Assembly: GCA_041394185.1 (NCBI GenBank)
Contig: JAWKIQ010000003.1
Span: 744,001 to 808,000, forward strand
Direction: 5' to 3'
Source: Acidimicrobiales bacterium
GTDB taxonomy: Bacteria; Actinomycetota; Acidimicrobiia; Acidimicrobiales; Poriferisodalaceae
DNA length: 64,000 nt
Shown here piece by piece: positions 8,354-17,721 of this stretch. The position numbers and the translations under genes are program-made. Each line of letters opens with the position of its first letter. Positions within the stretch are counted from its first letter, which is position 1. The notes below the pieces were generated by a model. That model did no database searches and was not told where the DNA came from. It saw only the letters and a list, made by a program, of their open reading frames with translations.

Positions 8354-9148
8354 TTGAACACAACGGTCGCCCGCATACCGCTGTTGGCGGCCTTGTTCGT
8401 TGTTGCATCGTGCACAGCCACGGCGACAACCCGGGACGTCGAGGCCGAAGCTTCCGTCCCACGCACAACCGCGACCACCACCGTCGTCAGCGTTGCCGAA
8501 GCCCAAACCACCAGCAGCCTCGCGCCGACGTCCACGGCCCAGGTCTCGACGACCACCGAGGCTAAAGCGCCTCCATCCGAGCCACCGCCCAGCTTCACCG
8601 CAACCGTCAGCTCGGTAGACGCAGACGACCTCGGTTCGTCGTGGCGGCCGGGATGCCCCGTCGACCCCGAGGACCTACGGCTGATCGAAGTAACCCACTG
8701 GAACAACTCGGGCCAACCGGTGACCGGCCAGCTCGTCGCTCACGAGTCGGCATCGGCCGACCTGGTGCAGGTGTTCCGCAGGCTGTTCGACGTCGGGTTC
8801 ACCATCGAGCGCATGGAGCTGGTGCAGAACTACGACGGCGACGACGATCTGTCGATGGCGGCCAACAACACATCGGCCTTCAACTGTCGCGAGGTGGCCT
8901 GGCGGCCTGGGGTGTGGTCACTTCACGCCTATGGCCTTGCCATCGACATCAACCCATTGCTCAACCCCTACGTCTCGGCCACACGCCTGCTGCCGCCCGA
9001 AGGCGCTCAGTACGCCGACCGCGGCCTGCAGGTCGCGGGAATGATTCACGGCGATGGCCCTGTGGTAGAGGCCTTTGCGTCCGTGGGGTGGGGCTGGGGC
9101 GGCTACTGGGCGTCCGGCAAGGACTACCAGCACTTCGACAGGCGCTAG
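8354..9148 (+). CDS. M15-family peptidase lipoprotein (D-Ala-D-Ala carboxypeptidase-like)
   Basis: The 264-residue protein starts with TTG and a lipoprotein signal peptide ending in the lipobox 'VVASC', followed by a ~70-residue Thr/Ser/Pro-rich linker. The C-terminal domain has the M15 zinc signature: '[12 protein letters not shown]' (~189-200; His and Asp ligands) and a terminal 'QHFD' (last His ligand). This matches the VanY/M15C group, which trims peptidoglycan peptides or acts as an endopeptidase. It would act at the cell surface, anchored in the membrane. The start has no clear Shine-Dalgarno; translation may be coupled to the small membrane protein upstream. The stop overlaps the convergent AIM24 gene by 4 nt. 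Confidence 0.8.
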   Translation: MNTTVARIPLLAALFVVASCTATATTRDVEAEASVPRTTATTTVVSVAEAQTTSSLAPTSTAQVSTTTEAKAPPSEPPPSFTATVSSVDADDLGSSWRPGCPVDPEDLRLIEVTHWNNSGQPVTGQLVAHESASADLVQVFRRLFDVGFTIERMELVQNYDGDDDLSMAANNTSAFNCREVAWRPGVWSLHAYGLAIDINPLLNPYVSATRLLPPEGAQYADRGLQVAGMIHGDGPVVEAFASVGWGWGGYWASGKDYQHFDRR

Positions 9149-9936
9149 CCCCTGCTCTCGAACACGTTGCTGAGGCCGCCGATTACCGAGCCGCTGTCGT
9201 CGGAACGCGTGCCCACCTGGTTGGCGAGAATCCGATCGGCCAGCCGGCTGAAGGGCAGGCTCTGAAGCCACACCCGGCCATGACCGCTGAGGGTCGCGAG
9301 AAAGAGACCCTCACCGCCAAACACCATCGACTTGAGGTTGCCGGCTCGTTCGATCGTGTACTCGATCGTGGGGTCGAAAGCGACGATGCACCCGGTGTCG
9401 ACTCGAAGGGTGCCGCCCTGCAGCAGCTTCCCGGTGACCGTTCCGCCTGCGTGCAGGAACACATTGCCGTCGCCCTGCAGCTTCTGGAGTATGAAGCCCT
9501 CGCCGCCGAACAGCCCGGTGCCGATCTTCTTTTGAAACGCGATGTCGATCTTGGTGCCCATTGCGGCACACAGGAACGCTTCCTTTTGGGCGATGATCTC
9601 GCCGCCCGACTGCCCCAGATCGACCGGAACGATCTTGCCTGGGTATGGCGCTGCGAAGGCGGCCTTGGCCTTGCCATCGGCGCCCGTGTTGGTGAAATGG
9701 GTGATGAAGATCGACTCGCCGGTTATCGCACGCTTGCCTGCCGACTTGAGCTTGCCCCACATGCCCTGATCGGGTTCGGCGCCGTCACCCATCTTGGTCT
9801 CGAAGGTGATGCCGTCCTCGATGTACATCATCGTGCCGGCCTCGCCTATGACCGTCTCGCCCGGGTCGAGTTCGACCTCTACGAACTGAAGGTCGTCGCC
9901 GGTGATTGTGTAATCGATCTCGTGGCTGCGCTGCAT
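9145..9936 (-). CDS. AIM24 / TIGR00266 family protein
   Basis: A 263-residue beta-rich protein of the AIM24 (DUF124) family. It has the typical Gly-rich repeats: '[20 protein letters not shown]' near the N-terminus, '[20 protein letters not shown]' in the middle, '[19 protein letters not shown]', and '[14 protein letters not shown]' near the end. No enzymatic residues are known for the family; in yeast a homologue supports inner-membrane organisation, while the bacterial role is unclear. The ATG is preceded by GGGAG. It lies downstream of a terminator-like hairpin that follows the amidotransferase gene, so it is probably a separate transcription unit. Confidence 0.86.
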   Translation of the reverse strand: MQRSHEIDYTITGDDLQFVEVELDPGETVIGEAGTMMYIEDGITFETKMGDGAEPDQGMWGKLKSAGKRAITGESIFITHFTNTGADGKAKAAFAAPYPGKIVPVDLGQSGGEIIAQKEAFLCAAMGTKIDIAFQKKIGTGLFGGEGFILQKLQGDGNVFLHAGGTVTGKLLQGGTLRVDTGCIVAFDPTIEYTIERAGNLKSMVFGGEGLFLATLSGHGRVWLQSLPFSRLADRILANQVGTRSDDSGSVIGGLSNVFESRG

Positions 9937-9963
9937 TGTTGCTCCCGGGCGAATCTGACTGAC

Positions 9964-9985
9964 GGCTACCTCGACAAAGGTAGCC
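9964..9985 (-). terminator. Hairpin after the amidotransferase gene
   Basis: Perfect 7-bp inverted repeat (GGCTACC / GGTAGCC) with an 8-nt loop, 20 nt past the stop of the minus-strand amidotransferase and 27 nt before the AIM24 start. There is no U-run, as is common in high-GC actinobacteria, so intrinsic termination is likely but unproven. Confidence 0.45.
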
Positions 9986-10005
9986 CCAGGCGCCGCTCAG
10001 ATCGA

Positions 10006-10710
10006 TCAGGATGCGCCGGCGTCTTCGACCAATCGCTGGAACAACGCCAGGTGTTGGGGCAGGTGTCGCAGGAGTTCGGGGTGCCATTGCACCGCAATGA
10101 CTCGATCGGCCCCGTCGACCTCGATGCCCTCGACATGGCCGTCGCCGTTGATCGCCACCGCTCGGCAGCCCTCGCCCAGCCGCCCGATGGCTTGGTGATG
10201 AAGCGAGTTGACACCGAAGGATCCCGGGCCCACCAGCGCTGCGAGCCGCGACCCTGGGGCTATCTCGACTTCGTGTACCAACTGGTTGTGTCGATCCGAA
10301 CACATGTGTCCGTCGACGTGCTGCACCAGCGTTCCGCCCATGGCGACGTTCAAAGACTGGGCACCGCGGCAGATGGCCAGCGTTGGTTTGTTGCGCTCGA
10401 TCAGCCTGGTGATGAGGGCACGCTCGAAGGTGTCGCGGTCGGGCTGGGTCTCGCCCGTCATGGGGTCGCGTTCCGCGCCGTAGGCGGCCGGGTCGATGTC
10501 TACGCCTCCGGTCACGACTACACCGTCCACCCGATCGGCCAGAAGCGTCGCCGCCTCGGGGTCGGTGGTTATCGGCAGTATCACCGGGACCCCGCCGGCC
10601 TTGACCACCGCCTTCAGATAGGTGTTGGTCACCAGGTTCGAGGGCATCTTGGCGTCATGGATGTCGACGTCGGTAAATTCGGCCGAAACGCCGATCAGTG
10701 GTGCTGCCAT
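10006..10710 (-). CDS. Class-I glutamine amidotransferase, gamma-glutamyl-GABA hydrolase (PuuD) type
   Basis: A 234-residue peptidase-C26 family protein. The nucleophile elbow is 'AICRGAQSLN' (Cys ~113), and the catalytic His/Glu motif is 'VQWHPE'. 'VVVTGGVDIDPAAYG' and 'NSLHHQAI' are diagnostic of the PuuD branch, which hydrolyses gamma-glutamyl amides such as gamma-Glu-GABA. It lies 12 nt downstream of a glutamine-synthetase-like gene in the same direction. That ligase-plus-hydrolase pairing is the logic of the polyamine Puu pathway, so the substrate is probably a gamma-glutamylated amine or amino acid, though the actual compound cannot be read from the sequence. GAGGAT precedes the ATG. 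Confidence 0.85.
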   Translation of the reverse strand: MAAPLIGVSAEFTDVDIHDAKMPSNLVTNTYLKAVVKAGGVPVILPITTDPEAATLLADRVDGVVVTGGVDIDPAAYGAERDPMTGETQPDRDTFERALITRLIERNKPTLAICRGAQSLNVAMGGTLVQHVDGHMCSDRHNQLVHEVEIAPGSRLAALVGPGSFGVNSLHHQAIGRLGEGCRAVAINGDGHVEGIEVDGADRVIAVQWHPELLRHLPQHLALFQRLVEDAGAS

Positions 10711-10722
10711 CGTTGTTGATCC

Positions 10723-12108
10723 TCAGAGGGTTTCGAAGTACCGGTCGAGTTCCCACGGGGTTGGCCCGTCGGAGGTGATATCGCCGCCGGAGGTGTTGAA
10801 AGCCAACCATTCGAAACGTCGAACCCCTATCCAGTAGTCGACGAGTTCGTCTCCCAGCATCGCCCGCAGGCGTTGGTCCGAACCGAGCGCATCGCAGGCC
10901 GCCGTGACCGAAACCGGCAACCGATCTGGCATCGCTTCATCGTCTGGAAGGCCCCAAGCCATGCGCTCGAACGGGGGTGGCGGCTCGAGCTGTTCGTCGA
11001 GCCCTGCCATCCCGCCGGCGAGAATCGCGGCCGCGGCCATGTGTGGATGAAGGTCGCCGGCTCCCATTCGGTGTTCGATGCGGGCAGAGCTTGCCGACCC
11101 GCTCAGCACCCGCAACGCAGTCGACTTGTTGTCGACGTCCCAGGTCACGTGCGTGGGCACCGCCTTGAACGGCTCGACCCGCCTGAAGCTATTGGGGTTG
11201 AGGGCCATGAATGCCGCCGTAGCGGGCAGGCACTGCATAAGACCGCCCAACCAGTTTCTGGCCACCGTCGACAGGCCGTGCTGGGCGTGTGGGTCGTGTA
11301 GGACGGGCCGATCGTCGGCCAGCAGCGAGTGGTGAACGTGCAAACCGTTGTTGAAATCGCTGGTCACGCGGGCCATGAAGGTCACTGAGACGCCCTGCTC
11401 GTGGGCTACTTCCTTGCACACCTGCCTGACCCTGATGACGTGATCGGCGGCCGTCAGAGGGTCGGTAGGAGCGATATTGAGTTCGAACTGACCCGATGCG
11501 GCCTCGGCGTTCCACGCCTCCCATGGCACACCGAGGCCATCCAGGCGCCTGCAGACCTCGGACAGCAACGGTTCGAGGATGTGAGCGTCCTGAGACAAGT
11601 ACGCGAGGTGGCTGCCAACCCCGATGGGCTGAAGATCGCGCCAGCCTCGGGCCCGGTTCTCCGAAGGGGTCCTGGTGAAGAACTGGCCTTCGATCTCGAA
11701 TGCGAACAACGACTGATAGCCCCGGCCCTCGAGCTCACCGATCATTCGACGCAAGGTCGATCGACCGCACGCCGAGATCGGGTTTCCGCCGTGGTCGACT
11801 GCGTTTGCGAAACACGTGGCTGTACCCGCAGAGCCGGGCAGCATGCGCAACGTGTCGAGGTCTGGCACCAGGTGAACGTCTCCGACCACGGTCGAGCGCC
11901 ATGGTGCAGTGAACCCGAACGCCGGGTCACCGGCCCGATCGGTGCCGAAGGTGTAATCGGCGAATCCGATACCCGACTCGAGCGACGACAGGAACTTCGT
12001 CGGGTGCAGCATCTTGCAGATCGCCAAGCCGTCCAACTGCACACCTTCGACCCGCACGCGCTGTATCGAGTGCTGCTCCAAGAACCGTTCTACGTCGAGC
12101 TTGTCCAT
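10723..12108 (-). CDS. Glutamine-synthetase-like gamma-glutamyl ligase (paralogue 1)
   Basis: A 461-residue GS-fold protein starting 'MDKLDVERFLEQH'. Recognisable sites are 'NAEAASGQFEL' (metal-binding Glu pair), 'GLHVHHSL' (metal-binding His), and 'ARIEHRMGAGD' (nucleotide/substrate Arg and Glu). The first metal motif, normally G-x-E-x-E-F, reads 'FEIEGQFF'; depending on alignment, one Glu is replaced by Gln. Together with its distance from a classical GlnA, this favours a GlnA-like or PuuA-like ligase acting on an amine rather than ammonia. The start overlaps the stop of the SCP2-like gene by one base (TGATG), so they are coupled; the amidotransferase follows 12 nt later. A longer frame to 12801 would run through the neighbouring gene and is rejected. 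Confidence 0.85.
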   Translation of the reverse strand: MDKLDVERFLEQHSIQRVRVEGVQLDGLAICKMLHPTKFLSSLESGIGFADYTFGTDRAGDPAFGFTAPWRSTVVGDVHLVPDLDTLRMLPGSAGTATCFANAVDHGGNPISACGRSTLRRMIGELEGRGYQSLFAFEIEGQFFTRTPSENRARGWRDLQPIGVGSHLAYLSQDAHILEPLLSEVCRRLDGLGVPWEAWNAEAASGQFELNIAPTDPLTAADHVIRVRQVCKEVAHEQGVSVTFMARVTSDFNNGLHVHHSLLADDRPVLHDPHAQHGLSTVARNWLGGLMQCLPATAAFMALNPNSFRRVEPFKAVPTHVTWDVDNKSTALRVLSGSASSARIEHRMGAGDLHPHMAAAAILAGGMAGLDEQLEPPPPFERMAWGLPDDEAMPDRLPVSVTAACDALGSDQRLRAMLGDELVDYWIGVRRFEWLAFNTSGGDITSDGPTPWELDRYFETL

Positions 12109-12737
12109 CACACGAGCTCCCCGAAGAGGTGGTCTATGGCGTACTTGGTCAACAACGACAGATCCCTCAGATCGGCCACGACGAACAATCGGCCATTCAG
12201 GACTTCTTCGGCCACCACCGCCGACCCAGACATCGCCGCAGCCAGACGCGCTGCCTGACCGTGGATCTCGATGGCCGGGTCGCCCGCTCCGCCCCACTGT
12301 TGCTGCCGGCCATGCCCATCGACATCGGTGGCGACCAGCCTGACCGGTCTGGGGCAGTCGGCGTGCGCCATCGCGCGTTCGAAGAACCGGTCGGCCTCGG
12401 CTTGCCAATCGCCGACCGGCGGTTCGAGCAGCTTGGCGGCGGCAAGAGCCAGGACCGGATGCTTTGCCGCACCCTCCACCTTTGGTTTGGCATCGGCATC
12501 GGCGAGGTCCATGGTGATCGACACATCGGCGTCGGCGTCGGCGCCACGCCGGATCGAGATGCAATCGGCTCCGATGCGCAGGGTCACGGCCTGGGGATCG
12601 GTAGCCGAGGCCAGCACGATGACGCCGCGAGCACGCGCCAGCGGTCCGCCCCCTGACCATGCGGCCAGCGATCGGCGCACCAGCGACGCCGTGATACGCG
12701 CCAGGGGTACCGGGTCGGGCTCGAGTTCGACTCGCAT
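12108..12737 (-). CDS. SCP2-like domain protein leading a ligase operon
   Basis: A 209-residue protein with an ATG at 12737 just after GGAGG. The central part alternates strands and helices. The acidic stretch 'ADADADVSITMDLADADAK', followed by a Leu-rich helix ('HPVLALAAAKLLEPP'), resembles the SCP2/sterol-carrier fold, where a strand with 'D.TI.M' precedes such a helix. This is a weak, pattern-level match. The C-terminal 70 residues ('DPAIEIHGQAARLAAAMSG') are not recognised. No signal peptide or membrane segment is visible. It is the first gene of the operon containing the GS-like ligase and PuuD-like hydrolase, so a role in the same pathway is plausible. Confidence 0.6.
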   Translation of the reverse strand: MRVELEPDPVPLARITASLVRRSLAAWSGGGPLARARGVIVLASATDPQAVTLRIGADCISIRRGADADADVSITMDLADADAKPKVEGAAKHPVLALAAAKLLEPPVGDWQAEADRFFERAMAHADCPRPVRLVATDVDGHGRQQQWGGAGDPAIEIHGQAARLAAAMSGSAVVAEEVLNGRLFVVADLRDLSLLTKYAIDHLFGELV

Positions 12738-12804
12738 GGAACCTCCAAAATGCGAACGCCTGCGCCCTTGGCTGGACGATGACACTCCCGCAAGGAGCCA
12801 CACT

Positions 12805-13401
12805 ATGGCGATGTCGACGAACGTGCCTCTCGTGTTGGCCTCGGGTTCAGCCCGCCGGGCAGAATTGCTGGCCTCGGCAGGCCTGCAGTACCAGCAGAGA
12901 CCCGCCGACATAGACGAGACCCCCATCGAAGGCGAAGCGCCCGTCGACTATGTCAAGAGGCTGGCCACCACAAAGGCGTTGGCCGTGGCGCGACCTGGCG
13001 AGCTGGTGGTCGGGGCCGACACGTCGGTCGTCATCGACGCCAAGATTCTGGGCAAGCCGTCCGACGCAGGTGACGCCGCCGCGATGCTCGAGCTGCTGTC
13101 GGGCCGCAGCCACGAGGTCCTGACCGGCATGGCCCTGGTTCTCGACGATGTCGTCACAGCGCACGTCGAGCGAACGGTCGTGCGCATGACAGACGTGACC
13201 CGCGAACAGATCGACTGGTACGTGTCGACCGGCGAGCCCATGGACAAGGCCGGTTCGTATGCCATACAGGGGGGCGCGGCATGCTTTGTCGAGACCATCG
13301 AGGGCTCGGTCACCAACGTCATCGGGTTGCCCTTGACCCAGCTGATCGATCTCATCGTCGGGCTCGGAATCGACGTCACGTCGCTACGATCGGGCCCATG
13401 A
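12805..13401 (+). CDS. maf: Maf family nucleotide pyrophosphatase
   Basis: The 198-residue protein starts 'MAMSTNVPLVLASGSARRAELL', the Maf signature (S-x-S-x-R-R), 8 nt after AGGAG. It continues with 'VVGADTSVVIDAKILGKP' (D-T-V core) and 'GGAACFVETIEGSVTNVIGLP', which carry the conserved acidic and Gly residues. Maf proteins hydrolyse non-canonical or modified NTPs to the monophosphate and have been linked to septum regulation. It is transcribed divergently from the ligase operon. Its stop overlaps the dus start (ATGA), making a coupled pair. Confidence 0.93.
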   Translation: MAMSTNVPLVLASGSARRAELLASAGLQYQQRPADIDETPIEGEAPVDYVKRLATTKALAVARPGELVVGADTSVVIDAKILGKPSDAGDAAAMLELLSGRSHEVLTGMALVLDDVVTAHVERTVVRMTDVTREQIDWYVSTGEPMDKAGSYAIQGGAACFVETIEGSVTNVIGLPLTQLIDLIVGLGIDVTSLRSGP

Positions 13402-14594
13402 CCCTCACCGACGTGGGCACCGCCGCGCCGAGAAGCGACATCAACGCCGACGTCGAGCCCGCGCGGCCCGGCGAGTTCGCAACACCCTCCATAGGCCCCT
13501 TTCGCTTGGAGACCCCGGTGATCCTGGCCCCGATGGCCGGGGTCACCGATGTCCCGTTCCGCGAGCTGTGCCGTTCGTTCGGCGCAGGTATCTACGTGAA
13601 CCAGATGATCACGGCCAGAGCTCTGATAGAGGGCAACGAGACGACTTGGAAGCTGGCCGAGTTCGGCCCAGACGAGAGCCCGCGCAGCATCCAGTTGTAC
13701 GGCACCGAGGAGCGCAGCATCGGCGAGGCCGTGACCAGGCTGGTCGCCGAGGGACGTGTCGACCACATCGACATGAACTTCGGCTGCCCCGCCCCGAAGG
13801 TCACCCGCCTTGGCGGCGGCTCCGCGCTGCCGGTCAAACGCCGCCTGCTGCGCAAGATGATCGAAGCTGCGGTCAAAGCTGCGGGTGACGTGCCGGTGAC
13901 CATCAAGTTCCGCAAGGGCATCGACGACGATCACCTGACCTTCCTCGACACCGGAGCCATGGCCGCCGAGTTGGGCTGCGCGGCCATTGCACTGCACGGA
14001 CGAACCGCACGAGATCTCTACAGCGGTCATGCCGACTGGGACGCGATAGGCGAGCTGAAGTCCCATGTGACCGAAATCCCGGTGTTCGGCAACGGCGACA
14101 TCTGGGAACCCTGGGATGCGCTTCGGATGATGCGCCACACCGGCTGCGATGGTGTCGTCATAGGTCGCGGCTGCCTGGGTAGGCCTTGGTTGTTCCGAGA
14201 CCTCGCCGCAGTGTTCAGGGGCGAGGAACCCCCTATGCCTCCGAGCCTGCCGGATGTGGGTCGCATCATGATCGAGCACGCCAGCAAGCTGGTCGATTGG
14301 TACGGCGACTCGGCTCAGGTACGACAGTTCAGGAAACACGCGATCTGGTACGTGACGGGCTTCCCGGTCGGTGGCGCACGCCGGGCCCGGCTGGCCCAGA
14401 TCGATTCGATCGCCGAACTCGAGTCGATCGTCGCTGACTTTCCTGCCGCCGAGTTCCCCGCAGAGGCACTGCGGGTCAAGCGGAGTCATACCGGAGGCCC
14501 CAAACGGGTCGTCCTACCCGATGGTTGGCTCGACGACATCGACGACGAGACGCCTCTTCCCGCCGAGGCCGGCGAGCACAACTCGGGGGGCTGA
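13398..14594 (+). CDS. dusB: tRNA-dihydrouridine synthase (DusB type)
   Basis: The 398-residue FMN enzyme reduces uridine in tRNA D-loops. The TIM-barrel motifs are clear: 'ILAPMAGVTDVPFRELC', 'QLYGTEERSIGEA', 'DMNFGCPAPKV' (with the catalytic Cys of the NxGCPxxxV loop), 'IALHGRTARDLYSG' and 'IGRGCLGRPWLF'. The C-terminal helical domain begins near 'RQFRKHAIWYVTGFPVG'. The N-terminus has ~35 residues before the barrel, longer than usual but continuous from an ATG overlapping the maf stop. The assignment to the B subgroup is by overall resemblance and genome context. Confidence 0.9.
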   Translation: MTLTDVGTAAPRSDINADVEPARPGEFATPSIGPFRLETPVILAPMAGVTDVPFRELCRSFGAGIYVNQMITARALIEGNETTWKLAEFGPDESPRSIQLYGTEERSIGEAVTRLVAEGRVDHIDMNFGCPAPKVTRLGGGSALPVKRRLLRKMIEAAVKAAGDVPVTIKFRKGIDDDHLTFLDTGAMAAELGCAAIALHGRTARDLYSGHADWDAIGELKSHVTEIPVFGNGDIWEPWDALRMMRHTGCDGVVIGRGCLGRPWLFRDLAAVFRGEEPPMPPSLPDVGRIMIEHASKLVDWYGDSAQVRQFRKHAIWYVTGFPVGGARRARLAQIDSIAELESIVADFPAAEFPAEALRVKRSHTGGPKRVVLPDGWLDDIDDETPLPAEAGEHNSGG

Positions 14595-14646
14595 CTGCCA
14601 CCTCGGCCCGGCGGGCGTCCCACCAGGGCAATAGAGTGACGTCCCG

Positions 14647-17038
14647 ATGTTTCGCCCCCGCGACCCCCGCCCACGCGCCGAGCGTCAGCCCGAGGATGTT
14701 GCCGTCACGTTCGTGACCGACGACCTGGTCGACCGGTTCGCAACCGCCCTCAGGTCGGCCGTTGCGTGTGCGATCGACACCGAGACCGTGTTCATTGAAC
14801 CTGGCCCCGGGCCTCTTCGGGTGGTTTCGGCCGCGACGCGCGACGCATCGGGAGCCGAGCACGCGTGGGTCGTAGACGCCAACCTGGTCGACCACGTGGC
14901 GCTGGCCCAGGCCCTGTCGGGTGTCAACGCGGCGGCCTGGAACGCCGACTTCGACGCGCGGTCATCGAGCGCGACCTGATCGAGCCCGCTCAGCTGCGCG
15001 GCGCCGACGTGCGACCGGTCGAATGGTGGGACGCCCAGTTGGCCGACGCACTGTTGCATCAAGGGTCACGGGCTTCGGGTTCTACCACGGCCTGGCTTGG
15101 GCCGCCGAGTGGTATCTCGGACTGACCGTTCAGGGCAAAGGAACGACTCAGCTGTCCTATCGAGCAGACGGCGATCTGACCCCCGAACAGATCCGCTATG
15201 CCGCTGCCGACGCTGTCGAGACCCTGTGGGTCGCCGAGGTCATCGCGTCGAAGATCGACGCAGCAGGGCTGGGTGAGGTGTGTCGCCTCGAGCAGGCGGC
15301 GAGGCCGTTTCTGGACTCGATGGAGCGCGCCGGACTGCCCTTCGACTGGCAGGGCTGGAACGGTCACCTCGAACACGTCGAGCAACAGCTTCAATCGGTT
15401 TTGAGCCGCATCGCCGAGGTCACGGGCGGAGGCCAGGCGTCACTGTTCTCCGACACTCTCGAACCGTCCTGGAACCCCGGCAGTGAGTCTCAGACCAAAG
15501 AGGCACTCAATCGTTACTCGGCAGCCGAGGTTCGCCGTTGGGCCGAGATCCACACCGGCGAGGCCCGGCTGCTGAAGCCGACCGATCCGCTTCGCGCCGA
15601 CACGCTGGCCGAGATCGGCGGCACCTTGTGCGAGCTTCTCCTCGCATACCGCGAACACACCAAGATCCTCACCACCTACGGCGACAGCATCCACGAACAC
15701 ATCGGGGACGACGGGCGCATCCACCCCGAGTACCTGCAGGTTGTCGGCACCAACACCGGCCGGCTGGCGTCGCGCAATCCGAACGCACAGAACCTGTCAC
15801 CGCGGATGAAGCCCCACTTTCGCCCAGACGACGATCGTGTCTTCGTACACGCGGATCTGAGCCAGGCCGAGCTTCGGTTCGTGGCCCAGGTGTCGGGCGA
15901 CACCAGCTTGCGCAAGGCGTTCGCCGACGGCGTCGACGTCCACGAGGCCACCGCCGAGCGGATGTTCAGAGTCGACATGACACTGCTCAAGTCGACCGAT
16001 CCGGTTCGTCACGCCGAGCTGCGCGCCAAGGCCAAGCGCATCAACTTCGGAATCGTCTATGGACAGCGTGGCGGGGGCCTGGCCCGAAGCCTGTCGCAGT
16101 CGGGTGTGCAGACCACATCGGACGAGGGTCGCGAGCTGCTCGACGCGTATCTCGCGGCCTACCCGGGGGTGTCTTCGTGGTGCGACGAGCGCGACGATTT
16201 CATCGACAGACTCAGCACCTCCCCCGGCCAGATGGACTGGCAGGCCACACTGCGGCTACACGAACTGTTCCCGGCCATTCGCGAGATCCGTCGCGACCTG
16301 CGAGAGGCCCTGCGACGCTGGCCAAGCGTCGAGGAGGTGCACGAGCGCACCGGCCTCGACCTGGACGAGGTGGCTTGGGTGCTGTCGTTTCACGCCCCGG
16401 TGGTGTTGACCCACGCCGGCGATCCGTTCTGCTTCGACAGCCTCACCGTCGCCGGCCGCAGGCAGAGGTTCACCATTCACACCGAGGGCCTACTCGCCCG
16501 GGCCGCCGCTACCGTCGTCGGCTCGGTCAAACACGGTCCTGGTCTGGTGCGACAGAGGGTTGCGCGCCGCTTCAAGGTTCCGTTCGGCATCGACCCACCC
16601 GATCTGACCGACGCCGAGATCGACAAGGTGCTCGAAGAACGTGCGCTCCGCCGTGCCGTCATAGACGCGGTAGCCGACATCATGGGCCCAGAGGCGCTGG
16701 ATCGTTTGATGAGCAACAGCCTTCAAGGACGCGTGGCCCGCATGGCCAATGCCTACCGAAACGCGCCTATCCAGGGTGGCGTTGCGGACGTGATGCTCGA
16801 GGCCTACGGATATCTCCACCACCGGCTGGCCGAGTTCCCCGACACCCGCGGTGTTCAGACAGTCCACGACAGCGTCGTGGTCGAGTGTCCCAGATCGATC
16901 GCCAAAGAAGTCGCTGTAGCGGTCAAGTCGTGCCTCGAGGACGCCATGTCCAAGTGGTGCCCTGACGTAACACCGCTGGCAGACACCGACGTTCGGACCT
17001 CGTTGAGCGACTCAGACATCGAGTTCACAATCCCCTGA
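14647..17038 (+). pseudogene. Family-A DNA polymerase with 3'-5' exonuclease domain, two apparent frameshifts
   Basis: The exonuclease starts at 14647 ('CAIDTET', ExoI Asp/Glu). It reads to 'WNADFDAR' (ExoII), then must shift near 14959 into a frame reading 'VIERDLIEPAQLRG' and 'WWDAQLADALLHQG', and shift again near 15059 into the frame reading 'VTGFGFYHGLAW' and 'IRYAAADAVE' (ExoIII). Each junction behaves like one missing base, in GC- or G-rich runs. From there the polymerase is intact to 17038: motif A 'HADLSQAELR', motif B 'KAKRINFGIVYG', motif C 'TVHDSVVVE'. Restored length would be about 797 residues. About 199 residues separate 'PGVSSW' from 'NAPIQGGVAD', some 135 more than in Pol I. 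A TAGAGT box 9 nt before the ATG suggests leaderless transcription. It is either a decaying gene, a polymerase-only product by internal start, or a sequence error. Confidence 0.8.
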
Positions 17039-17126
17039 CCGTGCGGGCTGCACCGGCGGGCGACCGCCCTCGACCTCGGGTTGTCTGCGAGTAAGGTCAG
17101 TTGCCTGTGAGTACGGGAGTTGCGCG

Positions 17127-17693
17127 GTGGGCGAACTGAGCAAGAGAGTGCAGCGAGTAGCTGCCGCCACCGACGAGCGCGGCGCAGCGTTGTCGCCGCG
17201 TGCCGCAGCGCGCGCCGAGCGTCAGAGAGCCTCCCAGGCGGCGCAGGCCGAGCGCGCCGCGCGCATCGAAGCCGACCGGGTCGAGACCGACCGGCGATGC
17301 GACCTCGCGAAGATCCTCGATGGCTTCCGAAGTGCGGCAGACGACGCGGGCGATGTCGGGACGACGGGTTTTGCCCGCCTGAAGCGTTTCAAGCAGCGCC
17401 GCATCCGGTTGGGAAGGCGACCGCGAGGGTGGCAGGTGGGCGCACTGAGTGTGCCGATCCAGTTCGAGGACGGTGTGCGCACATCGGTGGCCCAGCTGGT
17501 GCTGTGTGTCGACGGCCGTCTCTACGCGGGCCTCGACGGAACCCTTGGCGACCGCTACCAGGTAGGCCAGACGTCGCCTCCCATAACCACCTGGATGCTG
17601 ACTCCCAATATCTGGCGCATGGTCGAAGACACCATCCCCGACACCGTCGGGCGCCTCGTCGGCGCCCTAGATCTCAAATGGTCTGCCGACTGA
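17127..17693 (+). CDS. Conserved hypothetical protein with basic coiled-coil N-terminus
   Basis: A 188-residue protein from a GTG about 9 nt after GGGAG. Residues ~5-60 are Ala/Arg/Glu-rich and likely form a helix or coiled coil ('RAAARAERQRASQAAQAERA'). A basic patch follows ('RLKRFKQRRIRLGRR'), then a compact beta-rich C-terminal domain ('GALSVPIQFEDG', 'LVLCVDGRLYAGLDGTLG') ending 'IWRMVEDTIPDTV'. No catalytic motif, signal peptide or membrane segment is visible and I do not recognise the family. It sits between the polymerase and gluQ in the same direction, 28 nt from the latter. Confidence 0.65.
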   Translation: MGELSKRVQRVAAATDERGAALSPRAAARAERQRASQAAQAERAARIEADRVETDRRCDLAKILDGFRSAADDAGDVGTTGFARLKRFKQRRIRLGRRPRGWQVGALSVPIQFEDGVRTSVAQLVLCVDGRLYAGLDGTLGDRYQVGQTSPPITTWMLTPNIWRMVEDTIPDTVGRLVGALDLKWSAD

Positions 17694-17721
17694 GGCTGGC
17701 CAATCAGATGCGGGGGCCGCA

